Below are positions 16,030 to 24,265 of a stretch of DNA of 51,984 bases, one piece after another. The translations under genes were made by a program, and so were the position numbers. The notes below the pieces were generated by a model. The model saw only the letters and a list, made by a program, of their open reading frames with translations, ran no database searches and was not told the DNA's origin. This stretch comes from Planctomycetaceae bacterium (GTDB lineage: Bacteria > Planctomycetota > Planctomycetia > Planctomycetales > Planctomycetaceae). Location of the stretch: assembly GCA_947476295.1 (NCBI GenBank), contig CANJQC010000023.1, positions 1-51,984 on the forward strand. Direction: 5' to 3'. Each line of letters opens with the position of its first letter. Position 1 is the stretch's first letter.

Positions 16030-18528
16030 ATGGACCGCACCGTCAGTAAATATCGTCGATACTTCATTGTTCTGGCGATGCTTATTGCTGCGTCGCTGGT
16101 ATCGCGATTTGCTGTCACTGCTCGACGACCGGTTGCCGCTGTTCCAGCCGCTTCCCCTCTTCCCTCGGATGCCGCAAGCATTCCGACTACTTCCGTAGCC
16201 GTGCCGTCAGAACCGGTTGCGGCTGAATCTGCCGCGCCGTTTCCTGAGAGTGCTCAACAGATCTGTGGCTGTGCTTCGCCACCGACGGTTTTGACGAATG
16301 AGAACGGACCAGACGCGAATGCCGTGGATTTCCACAGCGAAGCGACGAACGCCACCGATCCGGGTGTGGAATTGGCAGGGCAGATTTCTCCGGGGGCGAT
16401 GCGTTTTGAGAATGAGATCCGTCCGATCTTTGTTGACCATTGTTACCGATGTCATGGTCCGCACAGTCAGGAGGCCGGGATTCGTTTTGATCGCCGAGAG
16501 AGCATCTTCGTGGCTTCTGCTTCAGGGGTCATACCGGTGGTGCCAGGCGATCCAGATGCCAGTTCAGTGATGGCACGGCTCACTGCTGCTGACCCGCATA
16601 TTCGGATGCCGCAGGATGCTGATCCACTCCCGGAGCGGCAGATTGCCGTCCTTCGTCAGTGGATTTCAGACGGCGCTGAATGGCCTGCCGACCTGAAGCA
16701 CTGGGCGTTTAGAAAACCTTCACTAGCTCCACCGCCCGGACGGCACGACCAAGCCTGGTGCCGAAACGGGATTGATCAGTTTGTGCTGGCGAAGCTGGAT
16801 GCGGAAGGCCTTAGGCCAGCCGCAGAAGCGGATCTCGCGACGCTTGCTCGACGCCTGTCTCTGGATCTCACTGGACTGCCTCCAACTCCAGCGGAAGTCG
16901 ATGAATTTGTTGCGGACACTGGTCCTGACGCATACGAACAGTTTGTGGACCGTCTGTTAGCATCACCACACTACGGTGAAAAATGGGCGATGCGGTGGCT
17001 TGATCTCGCTCGCTATGCTGACACAAATGGATTCGAGATGGATGACGCGCGGACAATGTGGCTGTACCGCGACTGGGTTATTGATGCATTGAATCAGGAT
17101 ATGTCATTTGATCAATTTACGCTGGAACAGCTGGCAGGAGATCTGATTCCGCATGCGACGTCCGAGCAGATAGTTGCCACCGGATTTATGCGGAATTCTG
17201 CGGTTGCTCCGGATATCAGTCAGCACCGATTTGAGATGCTCGTTGACCGCGTCAACACACTGGGAACGACGTGGCTCGGGCTGACATTAAGCTGTGCTCA
17301 ATGTCACGACCACAAGTTTGACCCGGTCTCGCAACGTGACTTCTATCAGCTATACGCGATCTTCAACAGCACTGTGGATGAATGCGAAGGTGTGAAGTAC
17401 AAGGGAAAGCAGATTTCAGCCAGATCCCAGCTCAACGATCTGTCGGGCGAGGCGCTGGTGATGTCGGATCGCAAAGAACCTTTGGTAACTCACCTCAAAA
17501 TCCGTGGCGCTTTCGATGCTGATGGCGAGGTCGTTGATGTTGGTGTGCTGAATTCAATTTACCCTCCGCGAGACCGTATCAAAAACCGAATCTCACTCGC
17601 GTGCTGGCTTATCGATGAGGATAACCCGCTGACAGCACGCGTCACGATGAATCGCATCTGGGAATCGATTTTTGGGGGCGGAATCGTTCGCACCAGTGAA
17701 GACTTTGGACTGCGAGGAGAACGTCCCTCCCACCCGGAACTGCTGGACTGGCTGGCCGTTGAATTTCGACGGCGCGAATGGAGCATGAAGGCGATGGTTC
17801 GCCTGATTGTCACCTCCGCGACTTACCGACAGACCTCACGAGTGTCGGAGGAATCCTACAAGAGCGATCCGGAAAATCGGCTTCTTGGTCGTGGTGCGAG
17901 ATTTCGAGTGGATGCGGAATTGGTGCGGGATATTGCGCTGACAGCTTCCGGACTGTTGTCTCGGAAACTGGGTGGTCCCAGCGTATTTCCGGAGCAACCT
18001 GAGGGCACGACGGAAAAACAGGAGTTCGGCGTATTCCACTGGAAACAGGATATAGGGGAGGATCGATACCGACGCGGACTTTACACCCACTGGAAGCGAG
18101 CGGCCCCTTATCCCAGCTTCGTTATTTTTGATGCCCCAGGACGAATGGTGGCATGCTCAAGAAGAATTCGCAGCAGCAATCCGCTGCAGGCTCTGACAAT
18201 TCTGAATGACCCCGTGTTCTTTGAAGCTGCCGTCCATCTTGGCCGAAGAATGCTGGTGGAGGGTGGTGATTCCGCCCGAAATCGAATTGAGAGGGGGTTT
18301 CGATTATGCGTTTCCCGGATTCCGGCGGAATCGGAACTGGACCTGCTGGAAAAACTTTATCATGATGAGTGTGTGCGTTTTGAGGCGAATCCTGCCGCAG
18401 CTGCGACTCAGCTTGGTGGTGAGAATGTGATTTCCGAGCACACGGGAATCAGTGTGTCCGAATGGGCGGCCAGTTCGACTCTGGCGAATGTACTGCTGAA
18501 TCTGGATGAGACGATCACAAAGGAGTAG
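16030..18528 (+). CDS. PSCyt1/DUF1549/DUF1553 protein (module 4)
   Basis: An 832-residue protein, shorter than its three neighbours because the long middle insert is missing. A single N-terminal membrane segment (11-28) is followed by a Pro/Ala-rich linker to about residue 120. PSCyt1 follows, with CYRCH at 138-142 and IRMPQDADPLPE near 191-202. DUF1549 runs from about 224 and includes CAQCHDHKFDP at 422-432. DUF1553 starts near 530 (ARVTMNRIWESIFGGGIVRT). Residues C79-C81 (ICGC) in the linker are an extra cysteine pair. No ribosome binding site precedes the ATG at 16030. It is followed after 4 nt by its DUF1501 partner. Function unknown; membrane-anchored haem protein is the best inference. 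Confidence 0.88.
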   Translation: MDRTVSKYRRYFIVLAMLIAASLVSRFAVTARRPVAAVPAASPLPSDAASIPTTSVAVPSEPVAAESAAPFPESAQQICGCASPPTVLTNENGPDANAVDFHSEATNATDPGVELAGQISPGAMRFENEIRPIFVDHCYRCHGPHSQEAGIRFDRRESIFVASASGVIPVVPGDPDASSVMARLTAADPHIRMPQDADPLPERQIAVLRQWISDGAEWPADLKHWAFRKPSLAPPPGRHDQAWCRNGIDQFVLAKLDAEGLRPAAEADLATLARRLSLDLTGLPPTPAEVDEFVADTGPDAYEQFVDRLLASPHYGEKWAMRWLDLARYADTNGFEMDDARTMWLYRDWVIDALNQDMSFDQFTLEQLAGDLIPHATSEQIVATGFMRNSAVAPDISQHRFEMLVDRVNTLGTTWLGLTLSCAQCHDHKFDPVSQRDFYQLYAIFNSTVDECEGVKYKGKQISARSQLNDLSGEALVMSDRKEPLVTHLKIRGAFDADGEVVDVGVLNSIYPPRDRIKNRISLACWLIDEDNPLTARVTMNRIWESIFGGGIVRTSEDFGLRGERPSHPELLDWLAVEFRRREWSMKAMVRLIVTSATYRQTSRVSEESYKSDPENRLLGRGARFRVDAELVRDIALTASGLLSRKLGGPSVFPEQPEGTTEKQEFGVFHWKQDIGEDRYRRGLYTHWKRAAPYPSFVIFDAPGRMVACSRRIRSSNPLQALTILNDPVFFEAAVHLGRRMLVEGGDSARNRIERGFRLCVSRIPAESELDLLEKLYHDECVRFEANPAAAATQLGGENVISEHTGISVSEWAASSTLANVLLNLDETITKE

Positions 18529-18532
18529 CCGA

Positions 18533-20029
18533 ATGCGTTCTGGTCAGTCCAACATTCCTGACCTGCTGAAACGTAGTGCGTTTCTGTCGCGTTCCGGGAT
18601 CGGAATGGGGGCTGCGGCGCTGGCGTCGTTGCTGAACGGCAACCTGGCTCAGGCGTCACCTAGGCCAGAAGAAGAATCGAAGAATTCATCGCAGAAAGTC
18701 GCTGTTGCCGGCGGTACGCCCCATTTTGCTCCGCGTGCGAAACAGATCATTTTTCTATTCATGGCCGGTGGACCATCGCAACTGGATCTTTTTGATTACA
18801 AACCTGCACTGAATGCGCTGGATGGAAAAACGGTCGATCCGAAGGAGATTGGTGACCAGCGATTTGCACAGATCCGTCCGCGAAATCGATACATGACTCC
18901 TCGACTGCTGGCATCTCCTTACAAGTTTAAGCAGCATGGTGAATCCGGCGCGTATGTTTCTGAACTTCTGCCACATCTGTCGGGCGTTGTGGATGAGATC
19001 ACATTCATCAAATCCATGCATACGGATCCTAAGTTGATCGATCACCCGTTTGCGCAGCTGATGCTCACGACCGGGACGCAAATCGAAGGTCGGCCAAGTC
19101 TGGGGGCATGGTTGAGTTACGGACTTGGCAGCGAAAACGAGAATCTGCCCGCATTTATTGCCCTGCTGTCGAACTTGTTTCCACGGGGCGGGCCCGGAAT
19201 TTTGGGATCCGGATTTCTGCCATCAATGCATCAAGGGGTCCCTCTGAGGAGCGAAGGAGACCCCATTCTGTTTCTGTCCAATCCGAATGGCATGAGCAGC
19301 GAGGTGCGACGAAGAACGGTTGATGCTGTGAATTCGATGAATGCGATACATCAGCGGCTGGTGGGAGACCCCGAGATTTCGAGTCGTATCGCTGCCTATG
19401 AAATGGCTTGCCGGATGCAGACCTCAGCTCCGGAACTGGTCGATCTGTCCAGTGAACCCAGGCACATTCTGGAACTGTATGGGGCTGAGCCCGGAAAGAC
19501 GTCCTTTGCCAACAATTGTCTGCTGGCCCGTCGGCTGATCGAACAGGGCGTCCGCATGGTGCAGTTGGTCGATCTGGACTGGGATCATCACGGTGATACC
19601 CAAAAGCGTGACATGATGAAGGCTCTGCCACTGCAGTGTCAATCAGTCGATCGAGCTGTCGCCGGACTGCTGCGTGATCTGCGGCAGCGCAGTCTGCTGG
19701 ATCAAACTCTTGTCGTGTGGGCTGCAGAATTTGGCCGCACGCCTGTCCGCGAGAACCGTGGCGCGGCACAGTTTATCGGCCGAGATCATCATCCGTTTGC
19801 TGCGACTTTCTGGATGGCCGGCGGAGGTGTTCGTCAGGGGATGACTTACGGCGCAACCGACGAACTCGGTTTTCAGGCAACTGAGAACCCGATGCACATT
19901 CATGATCTTCAAGCCACTATCCTGCATCTGATGGGGTTGGACCATGAGCGATTGACCTACCGCTTCCAAGGCCGAGAACACAGGCTGACGGACGTCGAAG
20001 GCCGTGTCGTACAGGAACTATTTGCATAA
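18533..20029 (+). CDS. DUF1501 protein (module 4)
   Basis: A 498-residue DUF1501 protein. The ATG at 18533 has an excellent AGGAG 7 nt upstream, and it begins 4 nt after the PSD1 stop; the longer frame from 18506 overlaps the preceding gene and lacks such a site. The N-terminus LLKRSAFLSRSGIGMGAAAL is Tat/Sec-like but has KR instead of RR. Motifs are AGGPSQLDLFDYKPAL (about residue 83) and AEFGRTPVRENRGAAQFIGR followed by DHH (about 405-430). The insertion before DHH differs from the GTDGRDHN form of modules 2 and 3. The end LDHERLTYRFQGREHRLTDV is closest to module 1, so modules 1 and 4 form one subtype and modules 2 and 3 another. Confidence 0.88.
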   Translation: MRSGQSNIPDLLKRSAFLSRSGIGMGAAALASLLNGNLAQASPRPEEESKNSSQKVAVAGGTPHFAPRAKQIIFLFMAGGPSQLDLFDYKPALNALDGKTVDPKEIGDQRFAQIRPRNRYMTPRLLASPYKFKQHGESGAYVSELLPHLSGVVDEITFIKSMHTDPKLIDHPFAQLMLTTGTQIEGRPSLGAWLSYGLGSENENLPAFIALLSNLFPRGGPGILGSGFLPSMHQGVPLRSEGDPILFLSNPNGMSSEVRRRTVDAVNSMNAIHQRLVGDPEISSRIAAYEMACRMQTSAPELVDLSSEPRHILELYGAEPGKTSFANNCLLARRLIEQGVRMVQLVDLDWDHHGDTQKRDMMKALPLQCQSVDRAVAGLLRDLRQRSLLDQTLVVWAAEFGRTPVRENRGAAQFIGRDHHPFAATFWMAGGGVRQGMTYGATDELGFQATENPMHIHDLQATILHLMGLDHERLTYRFQGREHRLTDVEGRVVQELFA

Positions 20030-20045
20030 ACCTCCTCCGCTCTGT

Positions 20046-20130
20046 GCAAAGGGGTCAGGCGTCTTTGATTTAGAAGTCAAGGAAAAGTGGATGCGAATCG
20101 ATCAAGTATGGAACAAAGAGACCCCTTTGC
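20046..20130. repeat. REP/MITE-like element with GGGGTC/GACCCC ends
   Basis: GCAAAGGGGTC (20046-20056) and its exact inverse GACCCCTTTGC (20120-20130) bracket about 63 nt. Inside the ends lie GTCTTTG and its near-inverse CAAAGA. Elements ending in GGGGTC..TCTTT are commonly associated with RAYT-type transposases. A RAYT remnant lies 1.4 kb downstream. It sits just behind the stop of the DUF1501 gene, where it could also fold in the mRNA. Family assignment is by recollection of the pattern, not by search. Confidence 0.45.
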
Positions 20131-20132
20131 CC

Positions 20133-20582
20133 CTCTGGAATGTTCCGAACTTTAGCCAGGCTGGAATACGTGAAGGCCACTAGGATACAGTGCGCGCTCT
20201 CACATGGACGACGGATGGTCGATTGGTGTCGTCGGGTAGCGACAGAAAAATTCTGATCTGGGATTCCAATGGCCATATAGTTCGCGAAAGAACAGAGCCG
20301 GAAGGTGTACACTGCTTGGCATTCGCTGCCGCTGGTCTGCGAGTTCCTGTGCCACGAACGAATGCCGTTGCTGCGAGTGTAAATTTCCAATCACCGACGG
20401 CAACTGTTGCCGAAGAGACGAACACTCAACGCATCATCACGGTGCAAGCCGATGAATTTCGAGTTCACGTGTCGGCCAGCGATCAGGAACCGGTGATGTG
20501 GCTTTTTCTCGGTTCATCGACCAATGAAGTGCGCGGCATAGAAACGCGCATTTTAATGCCCGAAAGCAACTGGGCGAGTTGA
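20133..20582 (+). pseudogene. WD40-repeat protein fragment with in-frame stop
   Basis: A continuous frame reads LWNVPNFSQAGIREGH, then TAG (20181-20183), then DTVRALTWTTDGRLVSSGSD and RKILIWDSNGH. The string GH.DTVRALTWTTDG..SGSDRKILIWD is a textbook WD40 blade. The stop replaces a residue in the GH-D turn, as a C-to-T change of CAG would do. After about two blades the frame loses WD40 character (VPVPRTNAVAAS onward) and ends at 20582. No start codon or ribosome site fits. It is a remnant of a longer WD40 protein and probably not translated; a GTG at 20190 could in theory start a 130-residue product. Confidence 0.6.
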
Positions 20583-20668
20583 AAGGCTTCGCAGTGCGTC
20601 CTTGACGCCCGCAGGACCGGATTTTTGGAGGCATTTCTCCGATGTCCAATGATTCGACAAGAACTATC

Positions 20669-20716
20669 GCCCTGGCCGGGAAACTCCGGCAAGGGCCTGA
20701 TACGCCGTTGGCGCAT
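20669..20716. repeat. Two adjacent small palindromes
   Basis: GCCCTGGCCGG (20669-20679) pairs with CCGGCAAGGGC (20686-20696) with one mismatch and a 6-nt loop. It is followed at once by GATACGCC-GTT-GGCGCATC (20698-20716), a second hairpin with one mismatch. Paired GC-rich hairpins in a decayed intergenic region look like a REP doublet. No gene product is recognisable in 20583-20900. Confidence 0.35.
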
Positions 20717-20903
20717 CGGAGGCCCTAGTCTCCCTTGGCCGGTTGCTTCCCAGCAGAGCCTGGCCTGATGCACGAGCCGGAAAATGGGCGAATTGGGTTT
20801 GCGGGGAAAATGGAAATCTGTTGCGCTCCCCGGTGTCAAACCCTCTAGTTTTCACACAAGGCGAGGGATCGCAACAGTGGAGTAATCATCCTTTATTCGA
20901 GTT

Positions 20904-21113
20904 GGTCAGTACAAGTCACCTTTGCGCGTCGTCGCTGGAATTCTGTTGCGAAGTCGGGAGACTCAGGCGGAGCGGGTGCAGCAGAAGTCGGAAGAAATCG
21001 AATGGCTCAGAAGATACAGAGCCGACTTTGCTCGCGTGTCTGTGAAACAGATGAGAACTTGGGTCAGTGAAAATCTGGGCACAACGCTCGCCTCAAAGCG
21101 ACAAACCGCCTAA
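20904..21113 (+). pseudogene. Unrecognised coding remnant, charged helix-rich
   Basis: A frame reading QYKSPLRVVAGILLRSRE, then ERVQQKSEEIEWLRRYRADF, ends with a TAA/TGA near 21113. It is rich in Arg/Glu/Gln and would form a coiled coil. The pattern PLRVVA..L.RSRE recalls the N-terminal part of some planctomycete transposase-like or coiled-coil proteins, but I cannot name the family with confidence. There is no convincing start; the frame continues upstream without Met. It lies between other fragments, so it is most likely debris. Confidence 0.3.
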
Positions 21114-21170
21114 GCCCAATTCAAAACAGCCGCATGATCATTCACAAAACAAAAACCTGATTTTTCCGCC

Positions 21171-21518
21171 GTGCATCAGGCCAGCCTTGGGCTGGATGTG
21201 CTTGATGGAGGTATCGACGATGACATCCTGATCGGCGGCAGAACGACAAGCGACAGCCTGATTAGTAATCTGAACGCCATTCGCACCGAATGGACGTCGG
21301 GCAATCTCTATGCGACAAGGATTGCGAATCTTCGAGCGGGGATTGGATCGCCGGTCGTCTCATTGAAAGGCAAAGCCTTTGTGCCGAATCAAAATGTGCT
21401 GAATGACGGTGGTGCTGATGATACGTTGACCGGTGGCATTGGAGATGACTGGTACTTCCGAGCTCTGGACGATGCGATTACGGACTTATTCGCAGGCGAA
21501 ATCATTGATTTGTTGTAA
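21171..21518 (+). pseudogene. C-terminal end of a calcium-binding-repeat surface protein
   Basis: The frame reads LGLDVLDGGIDDDILIGGRT, later VLNDGGADDTLTGGIGDDWY, and ends FRALDDAITDLFAGEIIDLL. DGG.DDDILIGG and TGGIGDDWYF are hemolysin-type (RTX) calcium-binding nonapeptides. The DAITDLFAGEIIDLL ending is a typical C-terminus of giant planctomycete surface proteins. Only a GTG at 21171 could start it, and the N-terminal thousands of residues expected for the family are missing. It is therefore a truncated 3' end. The minus-strand fragment at 45-520 belongs to the same broad class. Confidence 0.65.
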
Positions 21519-21650
21519 CAGGGGAGGTTCAAGGCGTTTCCGGTGCAGTCGGACGAACATTATCTGACGTTGTTACGTTACGTGGAACGAAATCCGCTGC
21601 GCGCGAATATGGTTGAGCGAAGTCCGGACTGGGAGTGGTCCAGCTTTTTA
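21519..21650 (+). mobile_element. RAYT (IS200-like REP-associated) transposase remnant, C-terminal part
   Basis: Directly after the TAA of the preceding fragment, and in the same frame, the sequence reads QGRFKAFPVQSDEHYLTLL, then LLRYVERNPLRANMVERS and PDWEWSSF. W.GRFKAFP.Q.DEHYL..LRYVERNPLRA..V is the C-terminal signature of RAYT transposases (Y1_Tnp superfamily). The N-terminal half with the HUH histidines is missing, so it cannot be active. The frame continues to a TAA at 21705-21707, overlapping the 3' end of htpG on the other strand. Its presence fits the REP-like palindromes elsewhere in the window. Confidence 0.75.
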
Positions 21651-21663
21651 ACCCCCCTGAGGT

Positions 21664-23583
21664 TCATTGGACAATCGAAGACTTACTACCCGCCAGCTCC
21701 AGCATAAACCCTTGCAGCCGGGCGGCCATTTCGTTGCCATTGGGGGCGAGCCCGGCCATGATCATGGCGTTGGCATGAAGTTGCTGGCTGCAGTCACGGA
21801 TGAAGCGGTGGTTGTCAGAGTTTGTGACGAGTTCGGCCAATCGCTTAACCAGCGGTGAGCCGGGATTGATCTCAAGGATCATCTTCTGCATTTCAAATTC
21901 CGGCGTATTCATCCGCAGTACGCGCTGCATGGTGGTGCTCATCGATCCGTGAGCATTGACGAGGCAGCATGGGCTTTCGGTGAGCCGTTCGGAACGTCGC
22001 ACATCCTGAACCTGATCGCCGAGTGACTCCTTCATGAGGCTGATCAGAGCTTCCAGATTTGGTGGAGTGTCCTGTTGGTCTTTATCGGCTTCAGATTTTT
22101 CTTCGTCACTCTTCGAAGGATCATCTTCTTTGGGCGGCAGTTTCAGATCCGCCGCATCGACGGAAACAATCTGTTTTTTCTGGAACTCACCCAGATGCGA
22201 AAGAATGAACTCATCCGCCGGGTCTGTCAGAATCAGGACTTCCAGGTTGCGTGACCGGAAAACTTCCAGATTGGGATCACGCATCACCGCATCCGGATCA
22301 GTACCGCACGCGAAGTAGATCTGTTCCTGCCCTTCTTTCGCTCGATTGCAATAGTCCTCTAGCGAGACCATGTCAGACGTCTGCATGGAATGCGTCGATC
22401 CGAATCGCAGCAGCTTTGCAATTCGATCGCGGTTTTCATGATCCGACGAAACACCTTCGCGCAGGATGACGCCGAATTCACGATAGAAGCGAACGTAGGC
22501 ATCCTTGTGTTCCTCTGCAAACGTATCAAAGTGATCCAGCACCTTCTTTGTGATCACGCGCTGCATCTTGCGGAAGACCGTGTTGTCCTGAAGCGCTTCG
22601 CGCGACACATTCAAAGGCAGGTCGGCAGAATCCACAATACCGCGCAGGAACCGCAGATAATCCGGCAGAAGGTCGCGGTTGTCGTTCTGAACCAGAATTC
22701 GCTTCGCACACAGATGGAGGCCGTGATCCGCGCGGCCGAAGCCCATCTTCTCCAGATTCTGATCCGGGCAGTACAGGATACTGTAAAATTGAAAAGGTGA
22801 ATCGGCTGCAAGATGCAGATACCACAGAGGTTTCTGACCGGGGAAGTGCGTCAGGTACTCATAGAAGTTGTGATACTGTTCTTCGGTGAGCGTACTCTTT
22901 GGTTCTACCCAGATCGGTGGCTGATCATTGATATGTTCCGCCGCCAGATAAATCGCGTGCGGCACAAACGTGGAATACTTGCGAAGGATGTATTTCAAAC
23001 GAGTCGGCTCAGTGAATTCCTCCATGCCGTCTTTCAGATGCAGTCGAATACTGGTGCCGCGTTCGACAGGTTCTGACACTTCACTGATGGAGAACTTGCC
23101 ATCACCGGTCGATTCCCAGCGCCAACCCCTGTCTTCGGTATAGCTGCGTGTCACAACTTCGACGCTGTCTGCCAGCATAAACGCGGAATAAAATCCGACA
23201 CCGAATTGACCGATCAGAGACAGGTCAGCAGTTTTCTCACCCGTCTGCTGAGCTTTTTTGAGGAAGTCGAGCGAACCGCTACGAGCAATCGTACCCAAAT
23301 GGCTGACGAGTTCATCATGCGTCATCCCAATCCCGTTGTCCCGAATGGTCAGGACACGATTTTCCTTATCTGGTTCAATTGTGATTCGCAGATCATCGCA
23401 TCGGGCGTTCTGGCCGGAAGTCAAAGAGGCATACCGAAACTTGTCGAGAGCGTCGGAGGCGTTCGACACAAGCTCGCGAATCGTGATTTCGCGATTCTGA
23501 TAAAGCGAATGAGACAGTAAATGCAACAACTGGCTGATCTCAGCCTGAAACGAAAACTGCTCTTTGTCGGTCTGAACGGACAT
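21664..23583 (-). CDS. htpG: Molecular chaperone HtpG (Hsp90 family)
   Basis: A 639-residue cytoplasmic ATP-dependent chaperone, near the normal length for HtpG. The GHKL ATPase motifs are intact: ELVSNASDALDKFRY, DNGIGMTHDEL and GQFGVGFYSAF. They are followed by the middle domain (NVSREALQDN) and a C-terminal dimerisation domain. An acidic linker (EEDDPSKSDEEKSEADKDQQ) near residue 500 is a local peculiarity. I chose the ATG at 23583 because GAAAGG sits 6 nt upstream and the family N-terminus begins there; the longer frame to 23727 adds a Cys-rich non-family stretch. No CIRCE operator or obvious heat-shock promoter was found upstream. Its 3' end overlaps a RAYT remnant on the opposite strand. 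Confidence 0.95.
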   Translation of the reverse strand: MSVQTDKEQFSFQAEISQLLHLLSHSLYQNREITIRELVSNASDALDKFRYASLTSGQNARCDDLRITIEPDKENRVLTIRDNGIGMTHDELVSHLGTIARSGSLDFLKKAQQTGEKTADLSLIGQFGVGFYSAFMLADSVEVVTRSYTEDRGWRWESTGDGKFSISEVSEPVERGTSIRLHLKDGMEEFTEPTRLKYILRKYSTFVPHAIYLAAEHINDQPPIWVEPKSTLTEEQYHNFYEYLTHFPGQKPLWYLHLAADSPFQFYSILYCPDQNLEKMGFGRADHGLHLCAKRILVQNDNRDLLPDYLRFLRGIVDSADLPLNVSREALQDNTVFRKMQRVITKKVLDHFDTFAEEHKDAYVRFYREFGVILREGVSSDHENRDRIAKLLRFGSTHSMQTSDMVSLEDYCNRAKEGQEQIYFACGTDPDAVMRDPNLEVFRSRNLEVLILTDPADEFILSHLGEFQKKQIVSVDAADLKLPPKEDDPSKSDEEKSEADKDQQDTPPNLEALISLMKESLGDQVQDVRRSERLTESPCCLVNAHGSMSTTMQRVLRMNTPEFEMQKMILEINPGSPLVKRLAELVTNSDNHRFIRDCSQQLHANAMIMAGLAPNGNEMAARLQGFMLELAGSKSSIVQ

Positions 23584-24037
23584 GATTTGCCTTTCGAAAT
23601 CTCTCACACTGCCAATTCCTGTGTTTCCAGCAACTGCCTTCGCGCTGGTGCAAATCGCATTCCCGCCGCATAGGCAGAACAAAAGCCTGCTGCAAGACCA
23701 GCCAGCCGCCTCAATTGACTCGCTCACACTTCCGCATCAGCTCGTTGGTTTCTTAGGTGAACCAGTTTCATAAGAACTCGGGCTTCGAATCGGCTGTCCC
23801 AGCATGATCCGGCTACCCAATTCACGCCGTTCATCGCAGGCCGGAGACGGCAGCGGCAGAATCTGCCAGTGGACGGAGAAATTGGGCAATCGCAGGCGGA
23901 GGTTCAGTGGTTGTGCAGGTTTTTCCTGCGATGCCGGATGCCGGAATACTCTACATTTCACACACGGCGGCGCTCATACCTGTGGTGTCGAGGCGAAGCG
24001 TCTGATCCCGTGCGAAGGATAGAAGAACGAGGTTTGT
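23584..24037. other. 454-bp divergent gap, htpG to lipoprotein gene
   Basis: This stretch separates htpG (minus) from the lipoprotein gene (plus) and must contain both promoters. I see no CIRCE inverted repeat, no convincing sigma-32-like or housekeeping promoter, and no coding stretch with recognisable homology. Short open frames on both strands here look random in composition. Confidence 0.4.
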
Positions 24038-24265
24038 ATGCGCATGACACGATTGATTACGCTCGGGGTTGTCTCACTAATTCTCATTACGCTGCCGGGC
24101 TGTGGTGCGATGATGCACGAGTTACAGCCGCATCGTCTGTGGCGATGGAATTATCATCCGCAGAGCGGTAATTCTGACGGCAGCTATGGTGCATATTTTT
24201 CCGTGGATGATTCTCTGGAAAAGAGGCAAAAGCCGGACAGCGCTTATGTCCCCAGATCCCAGTAA
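24038..24265 (+). CDS. Small lipoprotein of unknown function
   Basis: A 75-residue protein with a clear lipoprotein signal: RLITLGVVSLILITLPGC, with lipobox LPGC and the lipidated Cys at position 22. The mature part is only about 54 residues (GAMMHELQPHRLWRWNYHPQ and on), without known domains. GAGG lies 5 nt before the ATG. Its last 20 nt overlap the start of tsaE, suggesting translational coupling. Membrane-anchored, probably in the outer membrane; no function can be assigned. Confidence 0.7.
   Translation: MRMTRLITLGVVSLILITLPGCGAMMHELQPHRLWRWNYHPQSGNSDGSYGAYFSVDDSLEKRQKPDSAYVPRSQ

Noticed and set aside
23584-23727. N-terminal extension of HtpG
   Set aside because: The extension (Cys-rich, no family likeness) precedes the well-placed ATG at 23583 with a good ribosome-binding site.
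23584-24037. Search for a CIRCE heat-shock operator upstream of htpG
   Set aside because: No TTAGCACTC-type inverted repeat was found; no claim about heat-shock control is made.
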